Shown here one piece after another: positions 52,017-60,625 of a stretch of 64,000 bases of DNA. Under the pieces are notes generated by a model. It saw only the letters and a list, made by a program, of their open reading frames with translations. It was not told where the DNA came from and did not search any database. A program made the position numbers and the translations under genes. The stretch is from Bradyrhizobium lablabi (GTDB lineage Bacteria; Pseudomonadota; Alphaproteobacteria; Rhizobiales; Xanthobacteraceae), in assembly GCF_018129385.1 (NCBI RefSeq), contig NZ_JAFCLN010000011.1:124001-188000 (forward strand). The letters run 5' to 3'. The number at the start of each line of letters is the position of its first letter. Position 1 is the stretch's first letter.

Positions 52017-52238
52017 TCAGGCTTCCTCGCCGCCGTCGAAGGCAGCGGCGAGCCGGGTCGGATGGGGCGGATGCGCGGTGCGCGGATGGCGGTCGTGCAG
52101 AAATGTCGCCAGGCTGTTGGCGATCACCCCATCGTCGACCGCGGCGGCAAACAATTGCTCCTGCGCATCACGCGGCAGATCCGGCCAGACTTTTAGCGCG
52201 GCGTGCCCGAGCAGGCCGGCGAATTTGGTCTCGTTCAT
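52017..52238 (-). CDS. Small conserved protein of unknown function
   Basis: 73 residues starting MNETKFAGLLGHAALKVWPD and continuing LPRDAQEQLFAAAVDDGVIA, followed by a His/Pro-rich end (DRHPRTAHPPHPTR). AGGGAG lies seven bases before ATG 52238. The compact helical look matches short rhizobial hypothetical proteins. No family identified. Confidence 0.65.
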   Translation of the reverse strand: MNETKFAGLLGHAALKVWPDLPRDAQEQLFAAAVDDGVIANSLATFLHDRHPRTAHPPHPTRLAAAFDGGEEA

Positions 52239-52327
52239 GGGAAACTCCCTGCGGCTGCGGTCGTGCTGAGAAGCCAACGGCCAGACGCGCGGCGAGTTCC
52301 CCGCGGCCATACTTTGGCGGTTGCGGC

Positions 52328-52437
52328 CATCCTTCGAGACGCGCGCGATGCGCGCTCCTCAGGATGAGGTCCTGATTGGCGGCGAAATGCCAGACCCTCA
52401 TGGTGAGGAGCCCGCAAAGCGGGCGTCTCGAACCATG
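52328..52437. repeat. Double-hairpin inverted repeat, ATGGTTCGAGACGCG family, copy 3
   Basis: CATCCTTCGAGACGCGCGCG and GCGCTCCTCAGGATGAGG form one hairpin; CCTCATGGTGAGGAGCCCGC and GCGGGCGTCTCGAACCATG the other. The two hairpins come in the opposite order from copy 2. Confidence 0.88.
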
Positions 52438-52506
52438 TAGGCCGAGCACGTTCTCCGCCTTCAAGCGCCATGCGATAGCCCTGCACGGAAAGGGAAGCCC
52501 CAGTCG

Positions 52507-53082
52507 TCAGGAGGTCTGATCTGCCATCGTCCGGAACGTGATCGAATAGCGCAAGGCCTCGACGCCGGGAATGCTGTGCTCCCAGATGCGGCGCGATTCG
52601 CCTGACATCAGGTAGAGCGATCGCGGTTCGGCATCGAGCGTGTAGCGCTGCCAGCTTTCGCCCCGTCGCCTGCGGAAACGGAATTTGCAGGGCGAGCCCA
52701 GCGACAGGCCAAACACCCTGTCGAACTGCGGCTTGTCCCGGTGCCAGCCAATGCCGACGCCCACCTCGTATTCGGTGCAGAGAACCTGCGCCACCTGCGT
52801 CGATGGTCCCCCGAAAGCTTCGACCTGCTCGATCAGCGGGCCCAGCCATTCAGGGATCGGCTTTGCCTCCTGCAATCGGCGCAGCGTGTAGTCGTAACGG
52901 AACCCGAACGAGGCGACGCGGCGCTTGCCTTCGTAAGCGCCGAACTGGAACGGCTGCAACGGGAGCGCAGCGATATGGCCGATCAATTCCCGCTCGACCG
53001 CAGGCGAGATGAAGCCGGCAGCATATTGCAGGCCTTCGGGAAGGTCTGCCGTCCGTGGAAAAAGCGCAAGCTGCTCGGTCAA
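52507..53082 (-). CDS. alkB: AlkB-type Fe(II)/2-oxoglutarate dioxygenase
   Basis: 191 residues. The iron ligands are H114 and D116 (IGWHRDKPQF) and H169 (WEHSIPGVEALRYSITFR), with the 2-oxoglutarate Arg in that last block (R178/R184). FQFGAYEGKRRVASFG and GFRYDYT belong to the nucleotide-recognition lid. Repairs alkylated bases or acts on RNA or protein in the cytosol. No ada/alkA gene nearby; whether it is adaptive cannot be seen. Confidence 0.88.
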   Translation of the reverse strand: MTEQLALFPRTADLPEGLQYAAGFISPAVERELIGHIAALPLQPFQFGAYEGKRRVASFGFRYDYTLRRLQEAKPIPEWLGPLIEQVEAFGGPSTQVAQVLCTEYEVGVGIGWHRDKPQFDRVFGLSLGSPCKFRFRRRRGESWQRYTLDAEPRSLYLMSGESRRIWEHSIPGVEALRYSITFRTMADQTS

Positions 53083-53178
53083 GCCGGCATCCTCTGGAGC
53101 ATTGTGTGGATGCCAGGGATATGGGGATTGCGCGCCTCGAAGGAAAGGGATCCGCTCCTTCGCGGCGATCAGTGACGG

Positions 53179-53982
53179 CTACGAAGCGGGCGGTGCCGCC
53201 GGCCGCATGGTCTGTGGCAAGAGATAAGGCACGCCGTCGCCGGTCTGGCTGATCTCGACCTCGACCTCAAAAATCCGCCGGATCGTCTCCGCCGTGATGG
53301 TCTTGCGACGGTCGCCGTCGACGGCGAGTTTGCCCCTGTGCAGCAGCACGATCCGGTCGGCAAAGCGCATCGCGAGATTAAGGTCGTGCAGGATTGCGAC
53401 CACGGCGGTGCCGTTCTTCGCGCGCGACTTTGCGGTCTCGACCAGGTCGATCTGGTGGCGCAGGTCGAGGCTCGAGGTCGGCTCATCGAGCAGCAGCAGG
53501 CCCGGGCCGTGCATGGCTTCGCCGCACGCAAGCTGTACCAGCACACGGGCAAAATGCGCGCGCTGCTGCTCGCCGCCGGACAGAGTCGGCAGTTGCCGGT
53601 CGCGGAAAGCTCCCAGCCCGACTTCGTGCAAGGCCGCCTCCACCAGCAGCTGCGCGGCCGTGCGGCTGCGCTCGCCGGCGCCCATCTGCACGATCTCCTC
53701 GACGGTGAAGGGGAAGGTGACATTGACATGCTGCGACAGCATCGCGCGATGCAGTGCGAGCTCGCGCGGCGGGTAGCTGCGCAAGTCGCGCGCCTTCAGC
53801 CGCACCGCGCCGCCGGTCGGCCGGATGTCGCCGGAGAGCGACCGCAGCAACGTCGACTTGCCCGCGCCGTTCGGTCCGACGATGGCGACCATCTCGCCGG
53901 CCTCGACCTTGAGGTCGATGCCGTCGATCAGCCTGGCACCGCCGACCTGCACCGTGACCGCTTGTGCCCCGAGGATCGTCAT
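53179..53982 (-). CDS. hmuV: Heme ABC transporter ATP-binding protein
   Basis: 267 residues. Walker A GPNGAGKST (36-44), Q-loop in MLSQHVNVTFPFTVEEIVQ, signature LSGGEQQRAHFARVL, Walker B LLLLDEPTSSLD and H-loop LHDLNLAMRFAD. The last gene of the hmuP-hmuT-hmuU-hmuV unit; ATG 53982 overlaps the hmuU stop by four bases. Powers import of heme from periplasm to cytosol. Confidence 0.95.
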   Translation of the reverse strand: MTILGAQAVTVQVGGARLIDGIDLKVEAGEMVAIVGPNGAGKSTLLRSLSGDIRPTGGAVRLKARDLRSYPPRELALHRAMLSQHVNVTFPFTVEEIVQMGAGERSRTAAQLLVEAALHEVGLGAFRDRQLPTLSGGEQQRAHFARVLVQLACGEAMHGPGLLLLDEPTSSLDLRHQIDLVETAKSRAKNGTAVVAILHDLNLAMRFADRIVLLHRGKLAVDGDRRKTITAETIRRIFEVEVEISQTGDGVPYLLPQTMRPAAPPAS

Positions 53983-55058
53983 AGCCCGGTCAATCCGCGT
54001 TGCCTGAGCAGGATGGCGAGGAAGAACGGCGCGCCGACCGCGGCGGTCAGGATGCCGATCGGCATCTCCGCCGGCGCGACGACGGTGCGCGCCATCGTGT
54101 CGGCGCCAAGCATCAGGATCGCGCCGAACAAGGCGGAAGCCGGCAGCAGCAGCCGGTGGGCCGGCCCGATCGTCATCCGCAGCAGATGCGGCACCACGAT
54201 GCCGACAAAGCCGACCACGCCGCACACCGAGACCGCAACGCCCGTCATCGCCGACACCATCACGATCGAAATCCGCTTCAGCCGCTCGACATCGACGCCG
54301 CTGTGAAACGCCTCGGCCTCACCAAGCACCAGTACGTCGAGACCGCGCGCGATCCATGCGCATGCGACGAGCCCCAAGGCCAGCACGGGCGCCAGCGTCG
54401 CCGCCTTCGGCCAGGTCGCGCCGCTGAGCGAGCCGAGCAGCCAGAAGGTGATGTCGCGCAATTGCCGGTCATCGGCGATGAATACAAGCAGGCCAATGCC
54501 GGCATTGGCGATGGCCGCAATCGCCAGCCCCGCCAGCAGGAAGATCGCGATCGAAGTCCGCCCGCCGCGGCTTGCGATCGAATAGAGCACGATGGTGGTG
54601 ATCAGCGAGCCCACGAATGCCGAGAGCGGCAGCAACTCATGCTGAACGAAGCGAAAGCCTTCGCCGATCCGGCTGTCGGTGAACACGATCGCCGCGGCCG
54701 CTGCAAAGGCGCCGCCGGAGGAAACGCCGACCAGCGCAGGATCGGCGAGCGGGTTGCGGAACAGCCCCTGCATGATCGCCCCGGACATTGCGAGCAGGCC
54801 GCCGATCATGGCGGCGGCGGCGATCCGTGGAATCCGGATCGACCACAGCACGAGCTGGTCGCGCGCGGTCATCGCATGCGTGTCGCCCCACAAACCGAGC
54901 GCGGCCGGCAGCCGGGCGAGCGGAATGCCCGCGGCGCCTACCGTAAGCGCAATGGTCGCCGCGCAGGCCAGCACGATCAGGAGACAGGCAATGGTCAGCG
55001 TCGCGGATGGGCGCAACGTTCGAACCGGACGCCGCGTCGTCCCCGCAGCCGCGCTCAT
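53979..55058 (-). CDS. hmuU: Heme ABC transporter permease (FecCD type)
   Basis: 359 residues with about nine to ten membrane helices. RIPRIAAAAMIGGLLAMSGA and QGLFRNPLADPALVGVSSGG are the FecCD signatures; VVGFVGIVVPHLLRMTIGP the ATPase-coupling segment. ATG 55058 overlaps the hmuT stop (ATGA), so it is preferred over ATG 55067. Inner-membrane channel for heme. Confidence 0.94.
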   Translation of the reverse strand: MSAAAGTTRRPVRTLRPSATLTIACLLIVLACAATIALTVGAAGIPLARLPAALGLWGDTHAMTARDQLVLWSIRIPRIAAAAMIGGLLAMSGAIMQGLFRNPLADPALVGVSSGGAFAAAAAIVFTDSRIGEGFRFVQHELLPLSAFVGSLITTIVLYSIASRGGRTSIAIFLLAGLAIAAIANAGIGLLVFIADDRQLRDITFWLLGSLSGATWPKAATLAPVLALGLVACAWIARGLDVLVLGEAEAFHSGVDVERLKRISIVMVSAMTGVAVSVCGVVGFVGIVVPHLLRMTIGPAHRLLLPASALFGAILMLGADTMARTVVAPAEMPIGILTAAVGAPFFLAILLRQRGLTGL

Positions 55059-56008
55059 TGCCGGCAATTGGCGGTCAATGCAGCCGGAGCAAATTTCTCC
55101 GCGTCGCCCGCCAGCGCCGGATAAAGCTTTACCGACAGGTCGCGCGCGGCCGCCGCGGTGCGCGGGCCGAAGCCGAGCAGATAGAGACCTTCCATCGAGA
55201 TGAAGGCCTTGTTGCCCGCCGCCGGCGTCAACGCAAAGGCAGGATGGGCGAACACCGCATCCGCCTCGAGCGAATCCTTGCCGCGCGCGATCGAAAGCAC
55301 CACATCGGGTTTTGCGGCGATGATCGCCTCGTCATTGACGGGCTTGTAGCCGTCATAGCTGTCGATCGCGTTGACCGCGCCGGCCATATGGATGATTTCG
55401 TTCGCTGCGGTCGCCTTGCCCGCCGCCATGGCGCGGCCGTTCAGCAGCGACATCACGAACATCACACGGACCGATTTTGTCACCTTTGCGCGTAGCTCGC
55501 GCAATTGCGCAAGATCGCTTGCCACCACTTTGGTCAGGCACTCCGCGCGCGGATCGGCGCCCATGGCGTGGCCGACCAGCTTGATCTTGTCGATCAGCCC
55601 CGCTTCCGAAAACGTTTCCGGCACGATCACCAGCGGCACCTTGGCCGCATCCAGAATCTCGATGGTCTCCTTCGGCCCCGAACCCTGCATCGCCAGCACC
55701 AGCGATGGATTGAGCCCGAGCACGCCCTCGGCCGAGAGCTGGCGCATATAGCCGACATTGGCCTTTTCGCGCATCGCCTGCGCCGGATAGAGGCTGGTCG
55801 AGTCCACGCCGGCGATGCGGTCCTCGAAGCCGAGTGCGTACAGGATTTCCGTGATCGCCCCGCCGATCGAAACGATCCGCGCCGGATCCGATATCGTGAC
55901 GTCGCGGTCGCGCGCGTCGTGCACGGTGACGCCCGCGGCGGATGCAGCGCCGCGCGCGCCGAGACAAGCGGCAAGAGCGAGCAGCGCGAGCGTGCGGCGA
56001 ATTGTCAT
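55055..56008 (-). CDS. hmuT: Periplasmic heme-binding protein
   Basis: 317 residues. Signal peptide MTIRRTLALLALAACLGARG then a class III (TroA-like) binding protein: ARIVSIGGAITEILYALGFE, GVDSTSLYPAQAMREKANVG (Tyr that can ligate heme), and the closing LGFGPRTAAAARDL. Shuttles heme from the outer-membrane receptor to HmuUV. It starts eight bases after hmuP ends. No TonB-dependent receptor gene lies in the window. Confidence 0.94.
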   Translation of the reverse strand: MTIRRTLALLALAACLGARGAASAAGVTVHDARDRDVTISDPARIVSIGGAITEILYALGFEDRIAGVDSTSLYPAQAMREKANVGYMRQLSAEGVLGLNPSLVLAMQGSGPKETIEILDAAKVPLVIVPETFSEAGLIDKIKLVGHAMGADPRAECLTKVVASDLAQLRELRAKVTKSVRVMFVMSLLNGRAMAAGKATAANEIIHMAGAVNAIDSYDGYKPVNDEAIIAAKPDVVLSIARGKDSLEADAVFAHPAFALTPAAGNKAFISMEGLYLLGFGPRTAAAARDLSVKLYPALAGDAEKFAPAALTANCRQ

Positions 56009-56015
56009 TTGGCGA

Positions 56016-56222
56016 TCACTTGGTCAGGATCAGCTTGTTCTGCGAGGTCAGCCGCAAGCGGTAGGTATCCTCGCCATGGGCGATGATGATCTCGCGCTCG
56101 ACGGCAAACAGGTCGCGGCTCTCGATACGATTGCCATTCAAGATGACGGAACGTATTGCAGGAGAAGCACTATCTGCGGACTTGGCCGGGCCTCCAATTT
56201 GATCTCCGGAAGTCGTTGCCAT
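56016..56222 (-). CDS. hmuP: HemP/HmuP-family small heme-utilization protein
   Basis: 68 residues with the family core IRSVILNGNRIESRDLF followed by REIIIAHGEDTYRLRLTSQN and KLILTK. In Bradyrhizobium, HmuP was shown to be a coactivator with Irr for heme-uptake genes; that role is transferred by homology. First gene of the leftward hmu operon. A candidate iron-box palindrome lies about 80 bp upstream. Confidence 0.92.
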   Translation of the reverse strand: MATTSGDQIGGPAKSADSASPAIRSVILNGNRIESRDLFAVEREIIIAHGEDTYRLRLTSQNKLILTK

Positions 56223-56301
56223 CTCTGTCTTTTAAGCCCCCAAAGGTTCCCGCGACCAAATCCTTGTATAGTTCGATCGCAGCGCAATCCAACCGCCGCA
56301 G

Positions 56302-56318
56302 TTTACAATCGATATAAA
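56302..56318. promoter_or_regulatory. Candidate iron/heme-responsive palindrome between the divergent heme genes
   Basis: TTTACAATCGATATAAA is an imperfect palindrome (minus strand TTTATATCGATTGTAAA) with TTTAnA and TnTAAA arms around TCGA. Its length and outer TTTA/TAAA arms resemble the Irr-bound iron control element, but the inner bases do not. It lies upstream of a weak minus-strand -35/-10 pair (TTGGAT 56292-56287, TATACA 56271-56266). Confidence 0.4.
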
Positions 56319-56480
56319 GAGCGGTTTGCGGCCCATTGACGGTTCCGGCACCGCGACGTAACCAATATGAAGGCGATACGAACGGGGTGGCCCGGTCGCG
56401 ACAAGTGGTAGCCAGCAAGCAGCCGCGCAAGTTAAAGCGGCGCCAGCCAGCCAGATCCAGAGAAGAACAGGTTGGGGCAT

Positions 56481-56690
56481 ATGGCTTTCGGGGCCAGGCA
56501 TTCGCGTGCCTTGATTTTGGGCGCGTCGGTATTTTCATTGGCGGTGATGTTTTCAACCGCTGCATTTGCGCAGGCCGCCGGGCCGGAAACGGCCGCGCGT
56601 ATCTCCGAGCAGAACGACGTGCTGTGGTCGAGCCCCGGACCGGGCGGGGTGTACAAGGCCGCCATGAATATCCATTTTGGTGGAGCATAA
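56481..56690 (+). CDS. Small exported protein in the heme locus
   Basis: 69 residues. A clear Sec-type signal (SRALILGASVFSLAVMFSTA, cut after AFAQA) precedes a 40-residue mature peptide, AGPETAARISEQNDVLWSSP then GPGGVYKAAMNIHFGGA. AGGTTGGGG precedes ATG 56481. No family recognised. It lies divergent from hmuP and upstream of the heme monooxygenase gene, so may be part of heme handling (inference). Confidence 0.55.
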   Translation: MAFGARHSRALILGASVFSLAVMFSTAAFAQAAGPETAARISEQNDVLWSSPGPGGVYKAAMNIHFGGA

Positions 56691-56826
56691 GCCGCAGATC
56701 GAAGTTTAAACTCCAGTTCTCGCCGAACCGCGCTCCAGCGCGGCTTTGGCGCGTTCGTACTTCCAAGCCCAGCCAAACGGCGCGCTTCACCGGCGAAGCA
56801 CGCCCCTAGCCAAGGAGAAAGCTTAG

Positions 56827-57162
56827 ATGTTTATCGCGATGAACAGGTTCCAGGTGAAGAAGGGCTCCGAGCAGGCGTTCGAGACCCTCTGGTCCAGCCG
56901 GGAATCCTACCTCTCCAACATGGCGGGCTTTGTCGAGTTTCATCTGCTGAAAGGCCCCGAGGCCGAGGATCACACGCTGTACTCGTCGCACACCGTGTGG
57001 GCCGACAAGGCGGCGTTCGAGGCCTGGACCCGTTCGGAAGAGTTTCGCCGCGCGCATGCCAGAGCCGACAACAAGACCGGCGAAAGCCTCTATCTCGGCC
57101 ATCCCAAGTTCGAAGGCTTCGACGTGATCCTGACCGAGCGCAAGTCGAGCGCGGCGGCCTAG
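56827..57162 (+). CDS. hmuQ: IsdG-family heme-degrading monooxygenase (HmuQ/HmuD type)
   Basis: 111 residues with the ABM ferredoxin-like fold. The IsdG catalytic triad Asn-Trp-His is seen as N6 (MFIAMNRF), W67 (AAFEAWTRS) and H77 (FRRAHARAD), the spacing found in IsdG/IsdI. Bradyrhizobium HmuQ and HmuD of this family open the heme ring and release iron. Which of the two this is cannot be settled; the heme-locus position suggests HmuQ. AAGGAG precedes ATG 56827. Followed by hutX across a repeat. Confidence 0.88.
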   Translation: MFIAMNRFQVKKGSEQAFETLWSSRESYLSNMAGFVEFHLLKGPEAEDHTLYSSHTVWADKAAFEAWTRSEEFRRAHARADNKTGESLYLGHPKFEGFDVILTERKSSAAA

Positions 57163-57255
57163 AGCATGATCCGGACCCGCAGGGCCGCGTTAGCGCAAAG
57201 TGGAAACCGGTTTTCCCTGCGACAAACGCGAAGCGTTTGCGCCGAGATCATGCTC
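57163..57255. repeat. Inverted repeat, GAGCATGATCCGGA family
   Basis: GAGCATGATC at the left pairs with GATCATGCTC at the right; AAAGTGGAAACCGGTTTTCC and AAACGCGAAGCGTTTGCG are inner palindromes. It begins on the base after the hmuQ stop codon and ends before hutX. Confidence 0.9.
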
Positions 57256-57275
57256 AAACAAGGAGGACGGTGCGT

Positions 57276-57788
57276 ATGTTGAGCACGGAGCTTGCCGAAC
57301 TGAAGGCCCACATGGCCGAGAATCCGGGCGCTGTGATCGAGGACGTTGCGAAGCAGCGCAAGGTCACGCCGCGCGCGGTGATCGAGGCGCTGCCGGCAGA
57401 GATGGTGCGGATCGGCGGCGGCGAGTTCGCCGCCGCGATGACCGACATTGCAGAGTGGGGCGAGGTGACGCTGATCGTCCACACCGATGATGCGATCTTC
57501 GAATTCACCGGCGCCATTCCCGCCGGCGAGATCGGCCGCGGCTATTTCAACCTGATGCAGCCGAAGGGGCTGCATGGCCATCTGCGGCACGAGCGTTGCG
57601 CCGCGATTGCCTTTGTCGAACGCCCCTTCATGGGCAAGACCTCGGCTTTCATCGCCTTCATCAATGTCGATGGCGGCGTCATGTTCAAGGTGTTTGTCGG
57701 CCGCGACGAGACGCGCGCGCTGCGCACCGACCAACTCGAACGTTTCAGGGCGCTTGCCGACCGGATCGCGCCGGCGAAGGCTGCCTGA
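57276..57788 (+). CDS. hutX: HutX-family heme utilization carrier
   Basis: 170 residues of the HutX/HuvX fold: DVAKQRKVTPRAVIEALPAE, GEVTLIVHTDDAIFEFTGAI, GRGYFNLMQPKGLHGHLRHE (conserved His residues) and KTSAFIAFINVDGGVMFKVF. HutX binds cytosolic heme and hands it to a degrading enzyme. AAGGAGG ends nine bases before ATG 57276 (GTG 57270 alternative). Same direction as hmuQ, supporting joint heme breakdown. Confidence 0.93.
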   Translation: MLSTELAELKAHMAENPGAVIEDVAKQRKVTPRAVIEALPAEMVRIGGGEFAAAMTDIAEWGEVTLIVHTDDAIFEFTGAIPAGEIGRGYFNLMQPKGLHGHLRHERCAAIAFVERPFMGKTSAFIAFINVDGGVMFKVFVGRDETRALRTDQLERFRALADRIAPAKAA

Positions 57789-57791
57789 AGC

Positions 57792-59057
57792 CTATCCGAA
57801 CCGATGATCGTAGCGCGCCAGCGTCAGTTCGCTGGTATCGATGTCAGGCTTGCGGCCGGACAGAAGGTCGGCGAGCACGCGGCCGGAGCCGCACGCCATG
57901 GTCCAGCCGAGCGTGCCGTGACCGGTATTGAGATGCAGATTTGTGTAGCGCGTCGCGCCGATCACCGGCGGCCCATCGGGCGTCATCGGCCGCAAGCCGG
58001 ACCAGAACGTCGCCTTGCCGAGGTCGCCGCCGCGCGGAAACATGTCTGATAGCGAATGGTCGAGCGTTGCCCGCCGCGCCGCGTCGAGGCTGGCAGAGTA
58101 ACCCGAGATTTCTGCGGTGCCGCCGACACGGATACGGCTCCCGAGCCGCGTGATCGCGACCTTGTAGCTTTCGTCCATCACGGTCGATACCGGCGCGCCG
58201 CTTTCGTCGATGACAGGCACCGTGATCGAATAGCCCTTGATGGGATAGACCGGAACTGAAATGCCGACGGGTTTCAGCATTCGCGGCGACCAGCTGCCGA
58301 GTGCGGCGACATAGGCATCGGCCTGCAAAAGTCCGGCGTTGGTGACGACGCCCGTGATGCGCTCGCCCTCCGCGACCAGGCGATCGATGCCGGTGTTGAA
58401 CAAGAAGTGCACGCCGAGCTTTGCAGCTTCTGCGGCGAGCGCCTGCGTGAACATATGGCAATCGCCGGTCTCGTCCTGCGGCAGCCGCAGCCCGCCGACG
58501 AATTTTTCCTTCACCGCCGACAGCGCAGGCTCGGCGCCGATGCAGCCGTCACGGTCCAGCACCTCGTAGGGAACGCCATATTGCTTGAGCACCGCGATGT
58601 CGTCGCCGGTACCGTCGAGCTGCTTCTGCTGGCGAAACAGCTGTAGCGTGCCTCGGCTGCGCTCGTCGTACTTGATGCCGATCTCGGCACGCAGTGCCCG
58701 CAGGCAATCGCGGCTGTATTCGGCGATCGGAATCATCCGGCGCTTGTTGATGGCATAGCGCTCCGCCGTGCAGTTGCGCAGCATCTTCAGGCCCCAGATC
58801 CACATGCGTGGATCGAGTTTTGGCCAGATCACCAGCGGGCCATGCCGCATCAGCAGCCATTTGATGGCCTTTACCGGCACGCCCGGTCCCGCCCAGGGCG
58901 AGGAATAGCCGGGCGACACTTCGCCGGCATTGGCAAAGCTGGTTTCCTGGGCAGGGGCGGCCTGGCGGTCGACGACAACAACTTCATGGCCGGCGCGCGC
59001 CAGATAATAGGCGGTGGAGACGCCGATCACGCCACTGCCGAGAACGATGATCTTCAC
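57792..59057 (-). CDS. dadA: D-amino-acid dehydrogenase
   Basis: 421 residues. FAD-binding VLGSGVIGVSTAYYLARAGH with VVVDRQAAPAQETSFANAGE at the N-terminus; GEVSPGYSSPWAGPGVPVKA is typical of DadA, and the C-terminal LNTGHGTLGWTMACGSGRVL closes the FAD site. Oxidatively deaminates D-amino acids at the membrane, passing electrons to the quinone pool. Second gene after the transaminase (85 bp gap), suggesting an amine/amino-acid catabolic unit. Confidence 0.94.
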   Translation of the reverse strand: MKIIVLGSGVIGVSTAYYLARAGHEVVVVDRQAAPAQETSFANAGEVSPGYSSPWAGPGVPVKAIKWLLMRHGPLVIWPKLDPRMWIWGLKMLRNCTAERYAINKRRMIPIAEYSRDCLRALRAEIGIKYDERSRGTLQLFRQQKQLDGTGDDIAVLKQYGVPYEVLDRDGCIGAEPALSAVKEKFVGGLRLPQDETGDCHMFTQALAAEAAKLGVHFLFNTGIDRLVAEGERITGVVTNAGLLQADAYVAALGSWSPRMLKPVGISVPVYPIKGYSITVPVIDESGAPVSTVMDESYKVAITRLGSRIRVGGTAEISGYSASLDAARRATLDHSLSDMFPRGGDLGKATFWSGLRPMTPDGPPVIGATRYTNLHLNTGHGTLGWTMACGSGRVLADLLSGRKPDIDTSELTLARYDHRFG

Positions 59058-59141
59058 GATCCCTCAAGCTTCTGCGGCGGCACTGCTCGACCGCCGCTGA
59101 AAGGTTCGATACCGCAGCTCTATGCGTAGCAAGAGCAAGGA

Positions 59142-60470
59142 TCAGGCCACGCGCTTGATCGCGTCCCCGAGGATCGAGACCATGTCGTCGATATGGCTCT
59201 TCTCGACGATCAGCGGCGGCGACATCGCAAAGGAATCGCCGCTCATGCGCAGATAAAGCCCGCGATTGAAGCAATCGACCATGATGTCATAGCCGCGCGT
59301 TCCCACCCCGTCCTTGCGCGCCGAAACCTCCACCGCGCCCATCAGGCCGACATTGCGGATGTCGATCACGTTCGGCAGGCCTTTGAGCGAATGCAGCGCA
59401 TCGCGCCAGTATTCGGCAAGGCTCGCGCCGCGCGTCAGCAGCTGCTCGTCCTTGTAGATGTCGAGGGTGGCCATGCCGGCAGCACAGGCCACCGGATGCG
59501 CCGAATAAGTGTAGCCGTGGAACAGCTCGATGGTGCCTTCGGGGCCGGTCATCAGCCCGTCATGGATCTTGCGGCTGGCGAACACGGCGCCGCAGGGAAC
59601 GGTGCCGTTGGTGATGCCCTTGGCCGTGGTCATCAGGTCCGGCGTCACGCCAAAATAATCGGCGGCGAATGGCGTGCCGAGCCGGCCAAAACCTGTGATG
59701 ACCTCGTCCATGATCATCAGGATGCCATGCTTGTCGCAGAGTTCGCGCAAGCGGTTGAGATAACCCTTGGGCGGCGGCAGCACGGCGGTCGAACCCGGCA
59801 CCGGCTCGACGATGACGGCGGCGATGGTGTCGGCGCCATGCAGCGCCACCATCCGCTCGAGATCGTCGGCAAGCTCTGCGCCATGCTCTGGCAGATCCTT
59901 GGCAAAGGCGTTGCGGGCGAGATCATGGGTGTGACGGATGTGGTCGACGCCAGGCAGATGGGTCGCAAACGCGCGGCGGTTCGCCACCATGCCGCCGACC
60001 GACATGCCGCCGAAACCGACGCCGTGATAGCCGCGCTCGCGACCGATCAGCCGCGTCCGCGTTCCCTGTCCGACGGCGCGCTGGTAGGCCAGCGCGATCT
60101 TCAGCGCGGTGTCGACCGATTCCGAACCTGAATTGGTGAAGAAGATGCGATCGAGCCCCTTCGGCGCGATCTCGGCCAGCCGCTCGGCGAAATCGAACGC
60201 CAGCGGGTGGCCCATGTTGAACGAGGGCGCGAAATCGAGATTGGTCAATTGCCGTTCGACCGCGGCGGCGATCTGGCGTCGGCCGTGACCCGCATTGACG
60301 CACCAGAGGCCGGCGGAGCCGTCGATCACCTTGCGGCCGTCGACGGTGGTGTAATGCATGCCCTCGGCGGACGCGAACAGCCGCGGCGCTTTCTTGAACT
60401 GCCGGTTGGCCGTGAACGGCATCCAGAACGAATCGGTTTGCAGGGTGTTCGGCTTCTGATGAACGGTCAC
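59142..60470 (-). CDS. Class III omega-amino acid:pyruvate aminotransferase
   Basis: 442 residues. FWMPFTANRQFKKAPRLFAS is a beta-alanine/omega-amino-acid transaminase start, FFTNSGSESVDTALKIALAY binds PLP phosphate, IMDEVITGFGRLG holds the cofactor Asp, and the Schiff-base Lys is in MTTAKGITNGTVPCGAVF. Likely substrates are beta-alanine, taurine-like amines or putrescine. GTG 60470 is the start, with AGGAG nine bases upstream. Divergent from the XRE-cupin regulator. Confidence 0.93.
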   Translation of the reverse strand: MTVHQKPNTLQTDSFWMPFTANRQFKKAPRLFASAEGMHYTTVDGRKVIDGSAGLWCVNAGHGRRQIAAAVERQLTNLDFAPSFNMGHPLAFDFAERLAEIAPKGLDRIFFTNSGSESVDTALKIALAYQRAVGQGTRTRLIGRERGYHGVGFGGMSVGGMVANRRAFATHLPGVDHIRHTHDLARNAFAKDLPEHGAELADDLERMVALHGADTIAAVIVEPVPGSTAVLPPPKGYLNRLRELCDKHGILMIMDEVITGFGRLGTPFAADYFGVTPDLMTTAKGITNGTVPCGAVFASRKIHDGLMTGPEGTIELFHGYTYSAHPVACAAGMATLDIYKDEQLLTRGASLAEYWRDALHSLKGLPNVIDIRNVGLMGAVEVSARKDGVGTRGYDIMVDCFNRGLYLRMSGDSFAMSPPLIVEKSHIDDMVSILGDAIKRVA

Positions 60471-60569
60471 GGCGTCTCGCTCCTGTGCTGGCAGCTCAAG
60501 ACAGTACCGGGCCACGCTCGCGAGCACTCAACAAGTCCTTTTCTGCGCTCCCGCAACCCATTGATTTTG

Positions 60570-60582
60570 TTGGTTCGACCAA
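60570..60582. promoter_or_regulatory. Perfect palindrome TTGGT-TCG-ACCAA between transaminase and regulator
   Basis: TTGGT and ACCAA are exact inverted arms around TCG. It lies in the 155-bp divergent gap, overlapping a possible rightward -35/-10 (TTGATT 60561, CATATT 60585). It is a candidate site for the neighbouring XRE-cupin regulator. Confidence 0.5.
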
Positions 60583-60625
60583 GGCATATTTGTGCGATCC
60601 GCAACACCTGCAACAGGGACTTGCC

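Noticed and set aside
56232..56480. Leftward 82-residue membrane-like frame divergent from the small exported protein
   Set aside because: It starts in the same CATATG as the rightward gene, has one hydrophobic stretch arising opposite coding or promoter sequence, covers the likely hmuP promoter and shows no family match.
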